From NCBI GenBank assembly GCA_036734545.1, contig DAIMYJ010000040.1, forward strand, positions 1 through 24,391: a stretch of DNA of 24,391 nucleotides, read 5' to 3'. Under the pieces are notes generated by a model, which was not told where the DNA came from, searched no databases, and saw only the letters and a program-made list of their open reading frames with translations. Origin of the DNA: UBA7236 sp036734545 (GTDB taxonomy: Bacteria; Bacteroidota; Bacteroidia; Chitinophagales; BACL12). Positions 16,856-23,978 of the stretch are shown piece by piece (positions within the stretch are counted from its first letter, which is position 1; every line of letters begins with the position of its first letter). The position numbers were made by a program, and so were the translations under genes.

Positions 16856-17380
16856 TTAACCGATCTGATATCGTTCTTTCAAAATACGCAGGTGATGCAA
16901 TTCATGTCCCGACACCAGAAAAGGCATGGTATTCACCGTGAACTGCCCATTGTTGGCCGTGCCGGTCAATGTGCGCATGGCGGGCGTGAATGACCTGAAC
17001 AGCGCAATGGAAGCATCGCGCACTGCTGCATACTCTTCCAGCATTTCATTGATAGATCGTTCCATGGCGTCCGAATGTGTTACATACCAGTCCTCTTCAA
17101 ATCCGGGCAACGGCGTGGAGTCCTTGCGCGCAAATCGCAGCGCGCGATAACACAGAATTCGCTCGCAGTCGATCAGGTGCTGCAGTACCTCCTGCACGCG
17201 CCATTTATCTTCGGCGTACCGATAGGCCAACTGCTCTGCCGTGAGGCCGGAAAACAATTGCAGTGTATGTTGCTTTTGCCTGCGCAATTGTTCCATAAGG
17301 TCGCCCTCCGGCACCAGGGCGATATAGGCCGATTGATACGGGAGATAAGTATCCTGCTGCGGTTTGATCCAGTCCGTCAT
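16856..17380 (-). CDS. DinB-fold (DinB_2) metal-binding protein
   Basis: A 174-residue four-helix DinB/YfiT-type protein. The likely metal-binding histidines are in VLQHLIDCERI and near the C-terminus in SGHELHHLRIL, the usual H...HxxxH arrangement. Members act as thiol S-transferases or damage-associated hydrolases, but most have no known substrate. I chose the ATG at 17380 (MTDWIKPQ); a TTG at 17398 is less likely. It heads a minus-strand group with the PaiB-like and carbonic anhydrase genes and diverges from the serine hydrolase gene with a 71-nt gap. Confidence 0.85.
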   Translation of the reverse strand: MTDWIKPQQDTYLPYQSAYIALVPEGDLMEQLRRQKQHTLQLFSGLTAEQLAYRYAEDKWRVQEVLQHLIDCERILCYRALRFARKDSTPLPGFEEDWYVTHSDAMERSINEMLEEYAAVRDASIALFRSFTPAMRTLTGTANNGQFTVNTMPFLVSGHELHHLRILKERYQIG

Positions 17381-17405
17381 GTGGTTGCTTTGCTGCAAAT
17401 TTGGG

Positions 17406-17413
17406 TATCTTTA
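17406..17413 (+). promoter_or_regulatory. Weak -7 box variant before the serine hydrolase gene
   Basis: TATCTTTA differs from TAnnTTTG at the last base and lies 38 nt before the ATG at 17452. Low confidence. Confidence 0.2.
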
Positions 17414-17451
17414 TACGGCTGACCAACCTCTTCACAAAATTTAATTCCCGC

Positions 17452-18963
17452 ATGCGTCCCGCGCTGATAGGCTTTGTGTTCTGCTATATGCACATCCATG
17501 TGCACGCACAATCTACCGACAGTCTGATATCCGCGTATATGGACACCTACGATATGGTAGGCATGAGTGCGGTGGTGGTGTGCAACGACAGTGTGGTGTT
17601 CTCCGGTCATTATGGCACGGCCGACAGGGCGCGCGATATTCCGGTCACCGACTCCACTTATTTTCGCATTGCCTCCGTTTCAAAAGCGATCACGGCCATC
17701 GGTTTGATGCAACTGGTGGAAGACGGTCTCATTGCATTGGATACGAATATCAGCGATGTATTCGGATATCCTATCGTCAATCCTCATTATCCAGATGCCG
17801 CCATTACACCCGCCATGCTGTTATCCCATACTTCTTCAATCGTGGATGGAAGTACTTACGAGGATTTTATCGGCGACAGTTATGATACCCCGGCGCCGCC
17901 GGAAATGCGCATGTTGTTGGAGTTTGGAGGCGACTATTATTCCGCCGATACTTACCTGAACAAAGAACCCGGCTCCTATTTTTTTTATTCCAATCTGAAT
18001 TACGGCATCATCGCAGGATTGATCGAAAAAGTGTCCGGACAGCGATTCGACCGGTATATGCGGGAGCATGTGCTGTTACCTTTAGGTATCACCGGCAGCT
18101 ATAATGTATATGACCTGCCGGATGTCGATCGCTTAGCTGTTCTGTACCGCCGCTCCGGTGCAGTGTGGCAACCGCAGGCCGATAATTATGGCGGTGTATT
18201 GCCCGACTCGATAGATCTCAGCGCCTATGTACCCGGATGGAACGGTTTGCTCTTCGCACCGCAGGGCGGATTGCGCATCACCGCGTTGGAACTCAGCCGC
18301 CTGATGCAACTCTTCCTCAGCGATGGCACACATGCGGGCGTTACGGTGCTCAACAGCGTAACGGTGCAACAGATGGAAACACCGCAATGGACATACAGTC
18401 CGGGCAATGGCAACAACTACGGCGGATTATTCCGCTCCTGGGGACTCGGCCTGCATCTGCTCACCAATACGGCCGACAACGACATCATCTACCCCGGATC
18501 CGCACTTGCCGGGCATCCGGGTGAGGCTTACGGATTGGTGAGCGATATGTATTACGAGCAGACAGAGCAATGGGGACTGATATTCATGACCAATGGTATC
18601 GGATATCCGTATGCATCCGGCGCGCATTCTGCTTTCTATACTGCCGAAGAAGATATTTTTGATATCCTCTATACAGCAGCCGTTGCCGACTGCCTCGGCA
18701 AGACCGGCATCGCCGATCCTGTGCCCGCCGCTTCCCCAATCGTGTTCCCCAATCCGGCAGATCACACGCTGCATCTGTCCGGTCTGATGTCAGACCCTGC
18801 CTGTGATTACACCATCATCGATACCACAGGACGTATTTGTCAACAGGGCACCGTCCTCAGCACCTCACCCGCCATTCCCATATCACAACTCCCCTCAGGC
18901 ACCTACCAACTTGCACTCCGCGCTGATACCCAACACGCCATAACCACTTTCATTAAGAAATAA
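17452..18963 (+). CDS. Secreted class C beta-lactamase-fold serine hydrolase with T9SS type A tail
   Basis: A 503-residue exported serine hydrolase of the beta-lactamase/DD-peptidase/esterase (AmpC-like) fold. A signal peptide (MRPALIGFVFCYMHIHVHAQ) precedes the catalytic domain: SxxK is S75-V-S-K78, YxN is Y179-S-N181, and the third motif is GHPG in SALAGHPGEAYG. The domain runs to about residue 420. The last ~75 residues (IVFPNPADHTLHLSG... GTYQLALRAD... FIKK) form a type A sorting domain, implying T9SS export. The substrate may be a peptide, ester or peptidoglycan fragment; penicillin resistance should not be assumed. I chose the ATG at 17452 over an upstream in-frame TTG because the signal peptide then sits at the terminus. 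Confidence 0.9.
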   Translation: MRPALIGFVFCYMHIHVHAQSTDSLISAYMDTYDMVGMSAVVVCNDSVVFSGHYGTADRARDIPVTDSTYFRIASVSKAITAIGLMQLVEDGLIALDTNISDVFGYPIVNPHYPDAAITPAMLLSHTSSIVDGSTYEDFIGDSYDTPAPPEMRMLLEFGGDYYSADTYLNKEPGSYFFYSNLNYGIIAGLIEKVSGQRFDRYMREHVLLPLGITGSYNVYDLPDVDRLAVLYRRSGAVWQPQADNYGGVLPDSIDLSAYVPGWNGLLFAPQGGLRITALELSRLMQLFLSDGTHAGVTVLNSVTVQQMETPQWTYSPGNGNNYGGLFRSWGLGLHLLTNTADNDIIYPGSALAGHPGEAYGLVSDMYYEQTEQWGLIFMTNGIGYPYASGAHSAFYTAEEDIFDILYTAAVADCLGKTGIADPVPAASPIVFPNPADHTLHLSGLMSDPACDYTIIDTTGRICQQGTVLSTSPAIPISQLPSGTYQLALRADTQHAITTFIKK

Positions 18964-18964
18964 A

Positions 18965-19022
18965 ATCCGTTCTAATCCGTCTATATCCGTCCCGAGTACT
19001 CGGGATCCGTGCCTGCCTGCCT
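18965..19022. repeat. Intergenic ATCCGT repeats around a 14-bp perfect palindrome
   Basis: ATCCGT occurs at 18965, 18975, 18985 and 19005 (10, 10 and 20 bp apart). Between the last two lies the perfect palindrome CCCGAGTACTCGGG (18991-19004). A GCCTGCCTGCCT run follows and its end (19016-19022) is the inverse complement of AGGCAGG at 19058-19064. There is no T-run, so it is not an intrinsic terminator. I suspect a dispersed intergenic repeat, but one window cannot show other copies. Confidence 0.6.
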
Positions 19023-19106
19023 AAATTGATCGCGATAATTATACCGAATTCTGAAAAAGGCAGGTTCCTTTTACCGCATTTAACACACACAACTCCCCCA
19101 TTAAAC

Positions 19107-19114
19107 TATTTTTG
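19107..19114 (+). promoter_or_regulatory. Putative -7 box for the metallophosphoesterase gene
   Basis: TATTTTTG matches TAnnTTTG and lies 28 nt upstream of the ATG at 19143. No -33 TTTG at the expected distance was found. Confidence 0.35.
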
Positions 19115-19142
19115 ACCCGCATTGTAGTACCTATTTTCATCT

Positions 19143-20569
19143 ATGACTATCATCTCCCTGCTCGTCAGGCTCAGCTTTACCGCGCTGTTCTATTTTGCTC
19201 CGGNNNNNNNNNNNNNNNNNNNNNNNNNNNNNNNNNNNNNNNNNNNNNNNNNNNNNNNNNNNNNNNNNNNNNNNNNNNNNNNNNNNNNNNNNNNNNNNNN
19301 NNNATCATCTCCCTGCTCGTCAGGCTCAGCTTTACCGCGCTGTTCTATTTTGCTCCGGACCTGTTCCTGCACGGCGCCGTTAAAACCGCTTTTCCCAAAA
19401 ACCGGAAAAAAGCCCTGCGGCGATACTGGTCGGTCAATATCGGGTTGTTCATCATCACCTCTTCCGGGTTTCTGCTCATGCAATATATGGACCCGGCACT
19501 GGCGCGGCTGAATCTGTATTTCCTCGGTGTGTTTGTTTCGCTGCTCTTTGCCAAGCTGCTCAGCGCTTTGCTGCTGCTGATCGCGGAAGACACCTGGCGT
19601 GTTCCGTTGAGTCTGGCCACCCTGAAAAAGCGCAAAGCCACCGCCGCACCGGAAACCCGCACCCCGGTGCTGATCAGCCGCCGCACCTTCATTTCCCGCA
19701 CGGCCCTGCTTGCCGGAGCGCTGCCGTTTGCCGGTTTCATGTACGGCATGATCAGCGGACGCTACCGGTTCACCATACACCGCGAAACACTGTCCTTCGA
19801 TGACCTCCCGCAGGCATTCGACGGACTCACCATCACCCATATCAGCGACCTGCATATGGGCTCGTGGGATAAAGCTGCCGACGCACATATCCGCGAACTG
19901 GTGACCCTGGTGAACAACCTGAACGCTGATGTGCTGTTCTTCACCGGCGACATCGTGAACAGTCGCGCTGATGAAATGAATAACTGGTATGACCTGCTCA
20001 AAGGATTTCATGCAGGAACAGGAAAATTCTCCATCCTCGGCAATCACGATTACGGCGATTATGTGAAATGGAAGTCGGATGCGGAAAAAGACGCCAACCT
20101 CGGACTCGTAAAAAACATCCACCCCGCCATCGGCTTTCAGCTGCTGCTGAACGAACACCGCTCCATCGAAAAAAATGGTGAACGCCTGTATATCGCCGGC
20201 GTGGAGAACTGGGGCAAGGGCGACTTCCCCAAGTTCGGCGATCTGGACAAAGCGTTTTCAGGTATTCCGGATAATGCTTTTACCATCCTGTTGTCGCACG
20301 ACCCTTCACACTGGAAAGCCAAAGTACTGGACCATAAAAAGATCCCCCACCTGACCCTCAGCGGCCATACCCACGGCTTTCAGATGGGTATAGAAACACC
20401 GGCATTCAGACTGTCGCCCTCCCAACTCGTTTACGACGAATGGGCCGGCCTTTACAGCGCGGGGAACCGCCACCTGTACGTGAACCGCGGACTGGGCACG
20501 GTTGGCTATCCGGGACGCCTCGGCATATGGCCGGAGATCACCCATATCACTCTGAAAAAGAACGCGTAA
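19143..20569 (+). CDS. Membrane-anchored metallophosphoesterase, interrupted by an assembly gap
   Basis: A calcineurin-like phosphoesterase preceded by membrane helices. As written, the reading frame breaks at an N run. Removing the Ns plus one copy of the flanking 55-bp duplication restores a single frame of 423 residues beginning MTIISLLVRLSFTALFYFAP. In that version: three membrane segments (about 3-20, 45-63, 72-95), an internal twin-arginine-like stretch (SRRTFISRTALLAGALPFAG, 127-146), then the metal-binding motifs SDLHMG (D184, H186), GDIV (217-220), GNHDYGD (248-254), LLSHDPSHW and SGHTHGFQMG. The last parts probably act outside the cytoplasm. The substrate is unknown; relatives include UDP-2,3-diacylglucosamine hydrolases and general phosphodiesterases. 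The lipoprotein gene follows after 10 nt. Confidence 0.88.
19149..19203 (+). repeat. Left copy of a 55-bp direct repeat flanking the gap
   Basis: These 55 bases are identical to 19304-19358. They end exactly where the Ns begin, as expected for two contigs sharing a k-mer-sized end overlap that was not merged. An artefact rather than biology. Confidence 0.95.
19204..19303. other. Assembly gap of 100 Ns
   Basis: Exactly 100 Ns, a conventional placeholder for a gap of unknown size. With the flanking duplication, the true gap size is most likely minus 55, that is, no missing sequence. Confidence 0.98.
19304..19358 (+). repeat. Right copy of the 55-bp direct repeat flanking the gap
   Basis: Identical to 19149-19203 and starts directly after the Ns. 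Deleting 19204-19358 (155 bp) joins the metallophosphoesterase frame without a stop. Confidence 0.95.
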
Positions 20570-20579
20570 TATTGTTGGC

Positions 20580-21212
20580 ATGAAAAAATATGCGATCATG
20601 CTGCTCGTTGCAGCCGGGCTGAGCGCCTGCTCACAAACCGATACCGACCACGACTCAGAAGGAAAACTGCTGGCCGAAAAACTGGAGAACAGCAGCGGCG
20701 GCGGATTCAACTTCTCCCCCATGCAGGATGATGACAGCATGAACCGCGTGCATTTCCCGCCCGATATCTACACCTACAACGGCGAACCCTATACCGGTGC
20801 CATCACCGCTTATGATGACAAGGAAAGAAAAATTTTCGACGGCAATCTCGAAAAAGGTATCGCCGACGGCGCCTGGAAATTCTACTATCCTTCCGGCGTT
20901 GTGCAGATAGAAGGTATGTATGCCGGCGGACTCGAGACCGGACTCTGGAAAAGTTATTACAGCGCCGATCATCCCAAGGTGATCAAAGATTACGATGCAC
21001 AGGGAAAGATGCTCATGCGCGCCGAATATTTTGATAATGGACGTATCAAGAATTATCAGAACATCGCAACCCCAGAATACGGCGGTATCGCCCGCAGGAT
21101 ACAATTCACCTACGACGGCACCATCGACTACCTCGATGCAGAACGCGACCTGGGAAAGATGGAGCCCGGCGCATTGCATGATCTGCTCGTGCGCAACGGA
21201 TTGAAGAAGTGA
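20580..21212 (+). CDS. Lipoprotein with MORN_2 (YwqK-like) repeats
   Basis: A 210-residue lipoprotein: MKKYAIMLLVAAGLSAC gives a lipobox (LSAC) with lipidated C17. After a Ser/Asp-rich linker it carries MORN-variant repeats from about residue 60 (YNGEPYTGAITAYDD, GNLEKGIADGAWKFYYPSG, EGMYAGGLETGLWKSYYS, YDAQGKMLMRAEYFDNGRIK). This pattern is annotated as YwqK-type 'antitoxin' in databases, but a toxin-antitoxin role is not supported here, because no toxin gene lies beside it. It follows the metallophosphoesterase gene by 10 nt and is probably co-transcribed with it. A terminator lies about 40 nt after its stop. Confidence 0.85.
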   Translation: MKKYAIMLLVAAGLSACSQTDTDHDSEGKLLAEKLENSSGGGFNFSPMQDDDSMNRVHFPPDIYTYNGEPYTGAITAYDDKERKIFDGNLEKGIADGAWKFYYPSGVVQIEGMYAGGLETGLWKSYYSADHPKVIKDYDAQGKMLMRAEYFDNGRIKNYQNIATPEYGGIARRIQFTYDGTIDYLDAERDLGKMEPGALHDLLVRNGLKK

Positions 21213-21251
21213 CCACCATCACGTTGCTGATTCCATAAATGGCTGAACAGT

Positions 21252-21286
21252 ATGAGGCTTTCTAAATGAGGGCCTCGTTTTTTTTT
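21252..21286 (+). terminator. Intrinsic terminator after the MORN lipoprotein gene
   Basis: ATGAGGC (21252-21258) pairs with GCCTCGT (21272-21278), a 7-bp stem with one G-T pair and a 13-nt loop, followed by nine Ts (21278-21286; the first also pairs in the stem). It lies 39 nt past the lipoprotein stop codon on the same strand. Confidence 0.75.
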
Positions 21287-21343
21287 CTTAATAATTCGAT
21301 CCTAAGGACTTGAATATCTGATGTATTATGCTCGACAGCCGGG

Positions 21344-21411
21344 TTTCCCGCAGATCGCGCAGATGAGCGCAGAAATAATTCAACAATCAATCTGCGCAGA
21401 TCAGCGGGAAA
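21344..21411. repeat. Palindromic intergenic repeat (GCAGAT-rich)
   Basis: A 21-nt left arm (21344-21364) beginning TTTCCCGC and ending GCGCAGAT is matched by the inverse complement of the 22-nt right arm (21390-21411), with one mismatch and one extra base. The spacer is 25 nt. GCAGAT/ATCTGC recurs just outside at 21421-21431. It resembles repetitive GCAGAT-type intergenic palindromes I recall from Bacteroidota drafts; copy number cannot be judged here. Confidence 0.7.
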
Positions 21412-21498
21412 AGGTATCGTGCAGATCTGCGAAGACGAAAGTAGGATCAACTGTATACGGAACATTACACCAAGTTTGCAAATAAGCAATTACCACAT

Positions 21499-21526
21499 AA
21501 AAAAGGCCGCCCTTTTGAGACAGCCT
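21499..21526 (-). terminator. Intrinsic terminator after the glycine-rich T9SS gene
   Basis: On the minus strand AGGCTGTC, a 7-nt loop (TCAAAAG) and GGCGGCCT form an 8-bp stem with two G-T pairs, followed by six Ts. It lies about 70 nt past the stop codon at 21595. Confidence 0.8.
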
Positions 21527-21594
21527 CCCTATTGCTTTAGTGATAATTACCAATATGCATAATTGTGATGCGGCCGGGTGTAAACCCTCTTCGC

Positions 21595-23691
21595 TTAACG
21601 CAGCAGATGCACAGCACCGGAGTAGGTGCGGTCCTCGCCATCGCATACCATCTGCACGAGGTAAACATAAGTGCCGATCTCCTGAGGGATACCATTTACC
21701 GTACCGTCCCAGCCTTCCGAATCTGTCACCTCGAAATAGTCATACACCACTTCACCCCAGCGGTTGAATACCTTGAAATAATCCACGGTCTCACACAGGT
21801 TGGCCACCGGTGGTATGCGGAAGATATCGTTGATACCATCCTCATTCGGCGTAAAGGCATTCGGGAAAGCCACGCCTGCAGCCACCAGTATCGTGATGCA
21901 GTCGGTAGACGCACAGCCCGTAGGATGCGTAGCCGTTACGCAATAGGTAGTAGTCTCGTATGGTGTAACCACAGGATTGGCTGCAGTCACATCATCGATG
22001 TTATAATCAGGCGACCACAAATAGGTGTAGGTGTCATCCAGATTGGAATACAGTGTAAGGGAATTACCCAGTTCGAGGGTGGTATCCGGGAAAGCGGTGA
22101 TCTCTACCGTATCGATCACGTCAACCACCACTTCGCCGATAAGCGAACAGCCGAGGTCATCCTCTACGATCACGGTGTAGGTAAAATCTGTTTCGGGGAT
22201 GGTGATCACATCAGGTGTGGTAGAGCTGTCCGGGTCGTTCCAGTGATAGCTCACGGAACCGGTGCCGGTAGCCACTGCACTCATGAACAATTCATTGCCC
22301 TGACATACCACCGCATCATCCGGTATCATGTCGAGCGTAAGTTCTACATAAATCTGGTCGGCGATGGGTAATACCAGGCCGCCTACAAAGCCGCCGTTGC
22401 TGCCGGCAGTAGCCATATTGGTAGAGTTGAAACAGGGTGAACCTGCAGCCTCTCCCACCGTGATACCGGAAGCACCGCCGCCTGCATCGAGGTTGATCCC
22501 CGGGGGCACCGCCGCCGCTGGCATCCATAACACACCACCGGAGCCACCGCCGCCGGGACCAACGCAGTTCACGCCATCGAGGCTGTTATCCACGTCGCCG
22601 CCATCACCGCCGTGCACCTGCACGTTCAAGGTAGAGGATACCGTGGCGGCATCGATCAGCACCACACCGGCACCACCGCCGCCGCCCGCGCCGTCATCGG
22701 CAGCTACGGCTGTTACGGAGTTACCGTTGGAGCGTATAAAAAAGTCGTTGCCTTCAATATTGTTGGCTATGATCAGCACAATACCGCCGCCATTTCCGCC
22801 GGGCGTACCTAAGCCGAGGTTGGCACTGCCGGCACCGCCGCCGCCGCCCATGAAAACACGGTTGTTGGCATTATCGTAGATCAGGGGATATCCGCCTATA
22901 CCGGGAAAGGTTCCACCGCATGAACCTGCAGGCGGGAACATGAGCTGTCCGCCGAAACCACCCGGCGCATAACTGCTGCCGCCGCCACCGCCGGTCTGAC
23001 GGTCATTACCGCCGCCGCCGCCATTGGCAGGGGCACCGCGGGCATAGCGGTCATCGCCGTTCTCACTGATGCCTTCACCCTTCTTGCCCGCCTTGTCTTC
23101 ACCCGCCGTGGTCACATAGCCGTCGAAGCCCATCGGGGAGCCTGTAAGACAGGGGGTATTCACCACCACATCCGCACCGCGGAAACCGATACCCGTGGCA
23201 TCGATATCTGCCGAGAACGACAGCGTGCCGTTGGCGATCAGCGCCACCACACCGCCAATGGTTCCGTTCCAGGGTAAACCTGTCACAGTTCCGTTCACGA
23301 TGACATCATCATATTCAGGTATCCGCACCAGCTGCACGCGGCCGGGAATGGAATACAGTTTTTCGATCACCTCGTTCAGGGTCACCACGTTAAAGGCGAT
23401 GGCCTGCACGGTAAACAACTCATACACCCCTGATCTGGCGTAGCTCAGGATGGAACCGTAGGAGTTATCGTTATCCGCATCGGCATCCACACCGCGCATC
23501 TGCACCAGCATTACGTTATCCCCTACCGCCAGGCCCATAGGTGTGGCCGTCAGTGTAAGGGCGTTATTACATTTGTCGATACCGGTGACCTCGTAGTAAT
23601 TGTTGATCACCCCGGAGATTGGTGTTTGTCCGGAAACAGCGATACCTGCACAGAGGAGCACACCACAGATCAAGATCCTAATATTGGGCAT
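21595..23691 (-). CDS. Glycine-rich secreted protein with T9SS type B (gliding-motility C-terminal) domain
   Basis: A 698-residue surface or extracellular protein. The signal peptide is MPNIRILICGVLLCAGIAVSGQ. The N-terminal 200 residues are beta-rich (LTLTATPMGLAVGDNVMLVQ). From about 220 to 430 it is very rich in Gly runs (NGGGGGNDRQTGGGGGSSY, GGGGGAG, GPGGGGSGG), followed by Ig/PKD-like domains with CxG and Y-T-V patterns (about 440-600), and a C-terminal CHU_C/gliding-motility-type domain from about 605 (VAFPNAFTPNEDGINDIF, FNRWGEVVYD, GTYVYLVQ), the type B T9SS signal. It is probably an adhesin or matrix protein. The ATG at 23691 is chosen because it begins the signal peptide; an in-frame start at 23766 would add 25 residues. 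Confidence 0.88.
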   Translation of the reverse strand: MPNIRILICGVLLCAGIAVSGQTPISGVINNYYEVTGIDKCNNALTLTATPMGLAVGDNVMLVQMRGVDADADNDNSYGSILSYARSGVYELFTVQAIAFNVVTLNEVIEKLYSIPGRVQLVRIPEYDDVIVNGTVTGLPWNGTIGGVVALIANGTLSFSADIDATGIGFRGADVVVNTPCLTGSPMGFDGYVTTAGEDKAGKKGEGISENGDDRYARGAPANGGGGGNDRQTGGGGGSSYAPGGFGGQLMFPPAGSCGGTFPGIGGYPLIYDNANNRVFMGGGGGAGSANLGLGTPGGNGGGIVLIIANNIEGNDFFIRSNGNSVTAVAADDGAGGGGGAGVVLIDAATVSSTLNVQVHGGDGGDVDNSLDGVNCVGPGGGGSGGVLWMPAAAVPPGINLDAGGGASGITVGEAAGSPCFNSTNMATAGSNGGFVGGLVLPIADQIYVELTLDMIPDDAVVCQGNELFMSAVATGTGSVSYHWNDPDSSTTPDVITIPETDFTYTVIVEDDLGCSLIGEVVVDVIDTVEITAFPDTTLELGNSLTLYSNLDDTYTYLWSPDYNIDDVTAANPVVTPYETTTYCVTATHPTGCASTDCITILVAAGVAFPNAFTPNEDGINDIFRIPPVANLCETVDYFKVFNRWGEVVYDYFEVTDSEGWDGTVNGIPQEIGTYVYLVQMVCDGEDRTYSGAVHLLR

Positions 23692-23716
23692 ACGTGTAGT
23701 GTGTGTGGATTTAGGG

Positions 23717-23724
23717 CTAAGATA
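23717..23724 (-). promoter_or_regulatory. -7 box variant for the glycine-rich T9SS gene
   Basis: The minus strand reads TATCTTAG, one base from TAnnTTTG, 25 nt upstream of the ATG at 23691. A TTTTG lies 12 nt further upstream, closer than the usual -33 spacing. Confidence 0.25.
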
Positions 23725-23803
23725 ACGTTTAAGGCTCAAAATTCGGGCTTTACCTGTGATTTTCAATGGGTTTTATGCACAATTCACAATTCCCTGACAC
23801 AAG

Positions 23804-23832
23804 GGGTGGTCACAAAAAAGTCCAAACCACCC
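23804..23832. other. 7-bp perfect inverted repeat between divergent promoters
   Basis: GGGTGGT (23804-23810) and ACCACCC (23826-23832) can pair around a 15-nt A-rich loop. There is no T-run, so it is not a terminator. It could be an operator or chance. Confidence 0.35.
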
Positions 23833-23896
23833 GCATTCCCCCTCATATCAACGAATCCGCCACCCTTTTCGTTGGCCTAAACCCCCTGTTTTTTAC

Positions 23897-23904
23897 TACC
23901 TTAG
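23897..23904 (+). promoter_or_regulatory. -7 box variant before the second DinB-like gene
   Basis: TACCTTAG is one base from TAnnTTTG. A TTG at 23872-23874 lies 22 nt upstream, within the spacing range described for Bacteroidota -33/-7 pairs. Transcription would start just before the heptanucleotide repeats. Confidence 0.35.
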
Positions 23905-23920
23905 ACCAAACCCCAATAAC

Positions 23921-23976
23921 CTACAACCTTCAACTTACAACCCTCAACCTTCAACCCTCAACCTACAACCCTCAAC
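23921..23976 (+). repeat. Eight tandem heptanucleotide repeats (CYWCAAC-type) in a 5' leader
   Basis: Eight contiguous 7-bp units fit YYWCAAC with the last four bases always TCAAC- or ACAAC-like: CTACAAC, CTTCAAC, TTACAAC, CCTCAAC, CTTCAAC, CCTCAAC, CTACAAC, CCTCAAC. A degenerate ninth unit (CAATAAC) precedes them. The array ends 2 nt before the ATG at 23979, filling the place of a ribosome-binding site. Confidence 0.9.
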
Positions 23977-23978
23977 TT

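Larger units (their letters stand above)
21213..21594. other. 382-bp intergenic region between convergent genes
   Basis: No coding potential or RNA gene is recognised. It holds a plus-strand terminator (21252-21286), a near-perfect inverted repeat with GCAGAT/ATCTGC motifs (21344-21411) followed by a further partial copy around 21421-21431, and a minus-strand terminator (21499-21526). Confidence 0.75.

Noticed and set aside
19112..19202. Alternative start of the metallophosphoesterase at a TTG upstream of the gap
   Set aside because: It reads through in the wrong frame before the gap and exists only because the N run shifts the frame; the ATG at 19143 is correct once the overlap is merged.
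20580..21212. Toxin-antitoxin assignment for the MORN_2 lipoprotein
   Set aside because: It has a lipobox and no adjacent toxin gene; the 'YwqK antitoxin' label is a database name only.
21213..21594. Search for tRNA or small RNA in the largest intergenic region
   Set aside because: No cloverleaf or tRNA-like arms seen; the structure present is explained by terminators and the palindromic repeat.
22364..22879. Pro-rich 171-codon frame on the plus strand
   Set aside because: It is the complement of the Gly-run region (GGC/GGT read as GCC/CCP codons), a composition artefact.
23921..23976. Heptanucleotide array considered as a CRISPR or a coding repeat
   Set aside because: Units are 7 bp without spacers, and the array lies outside the DinB-like reading frame.
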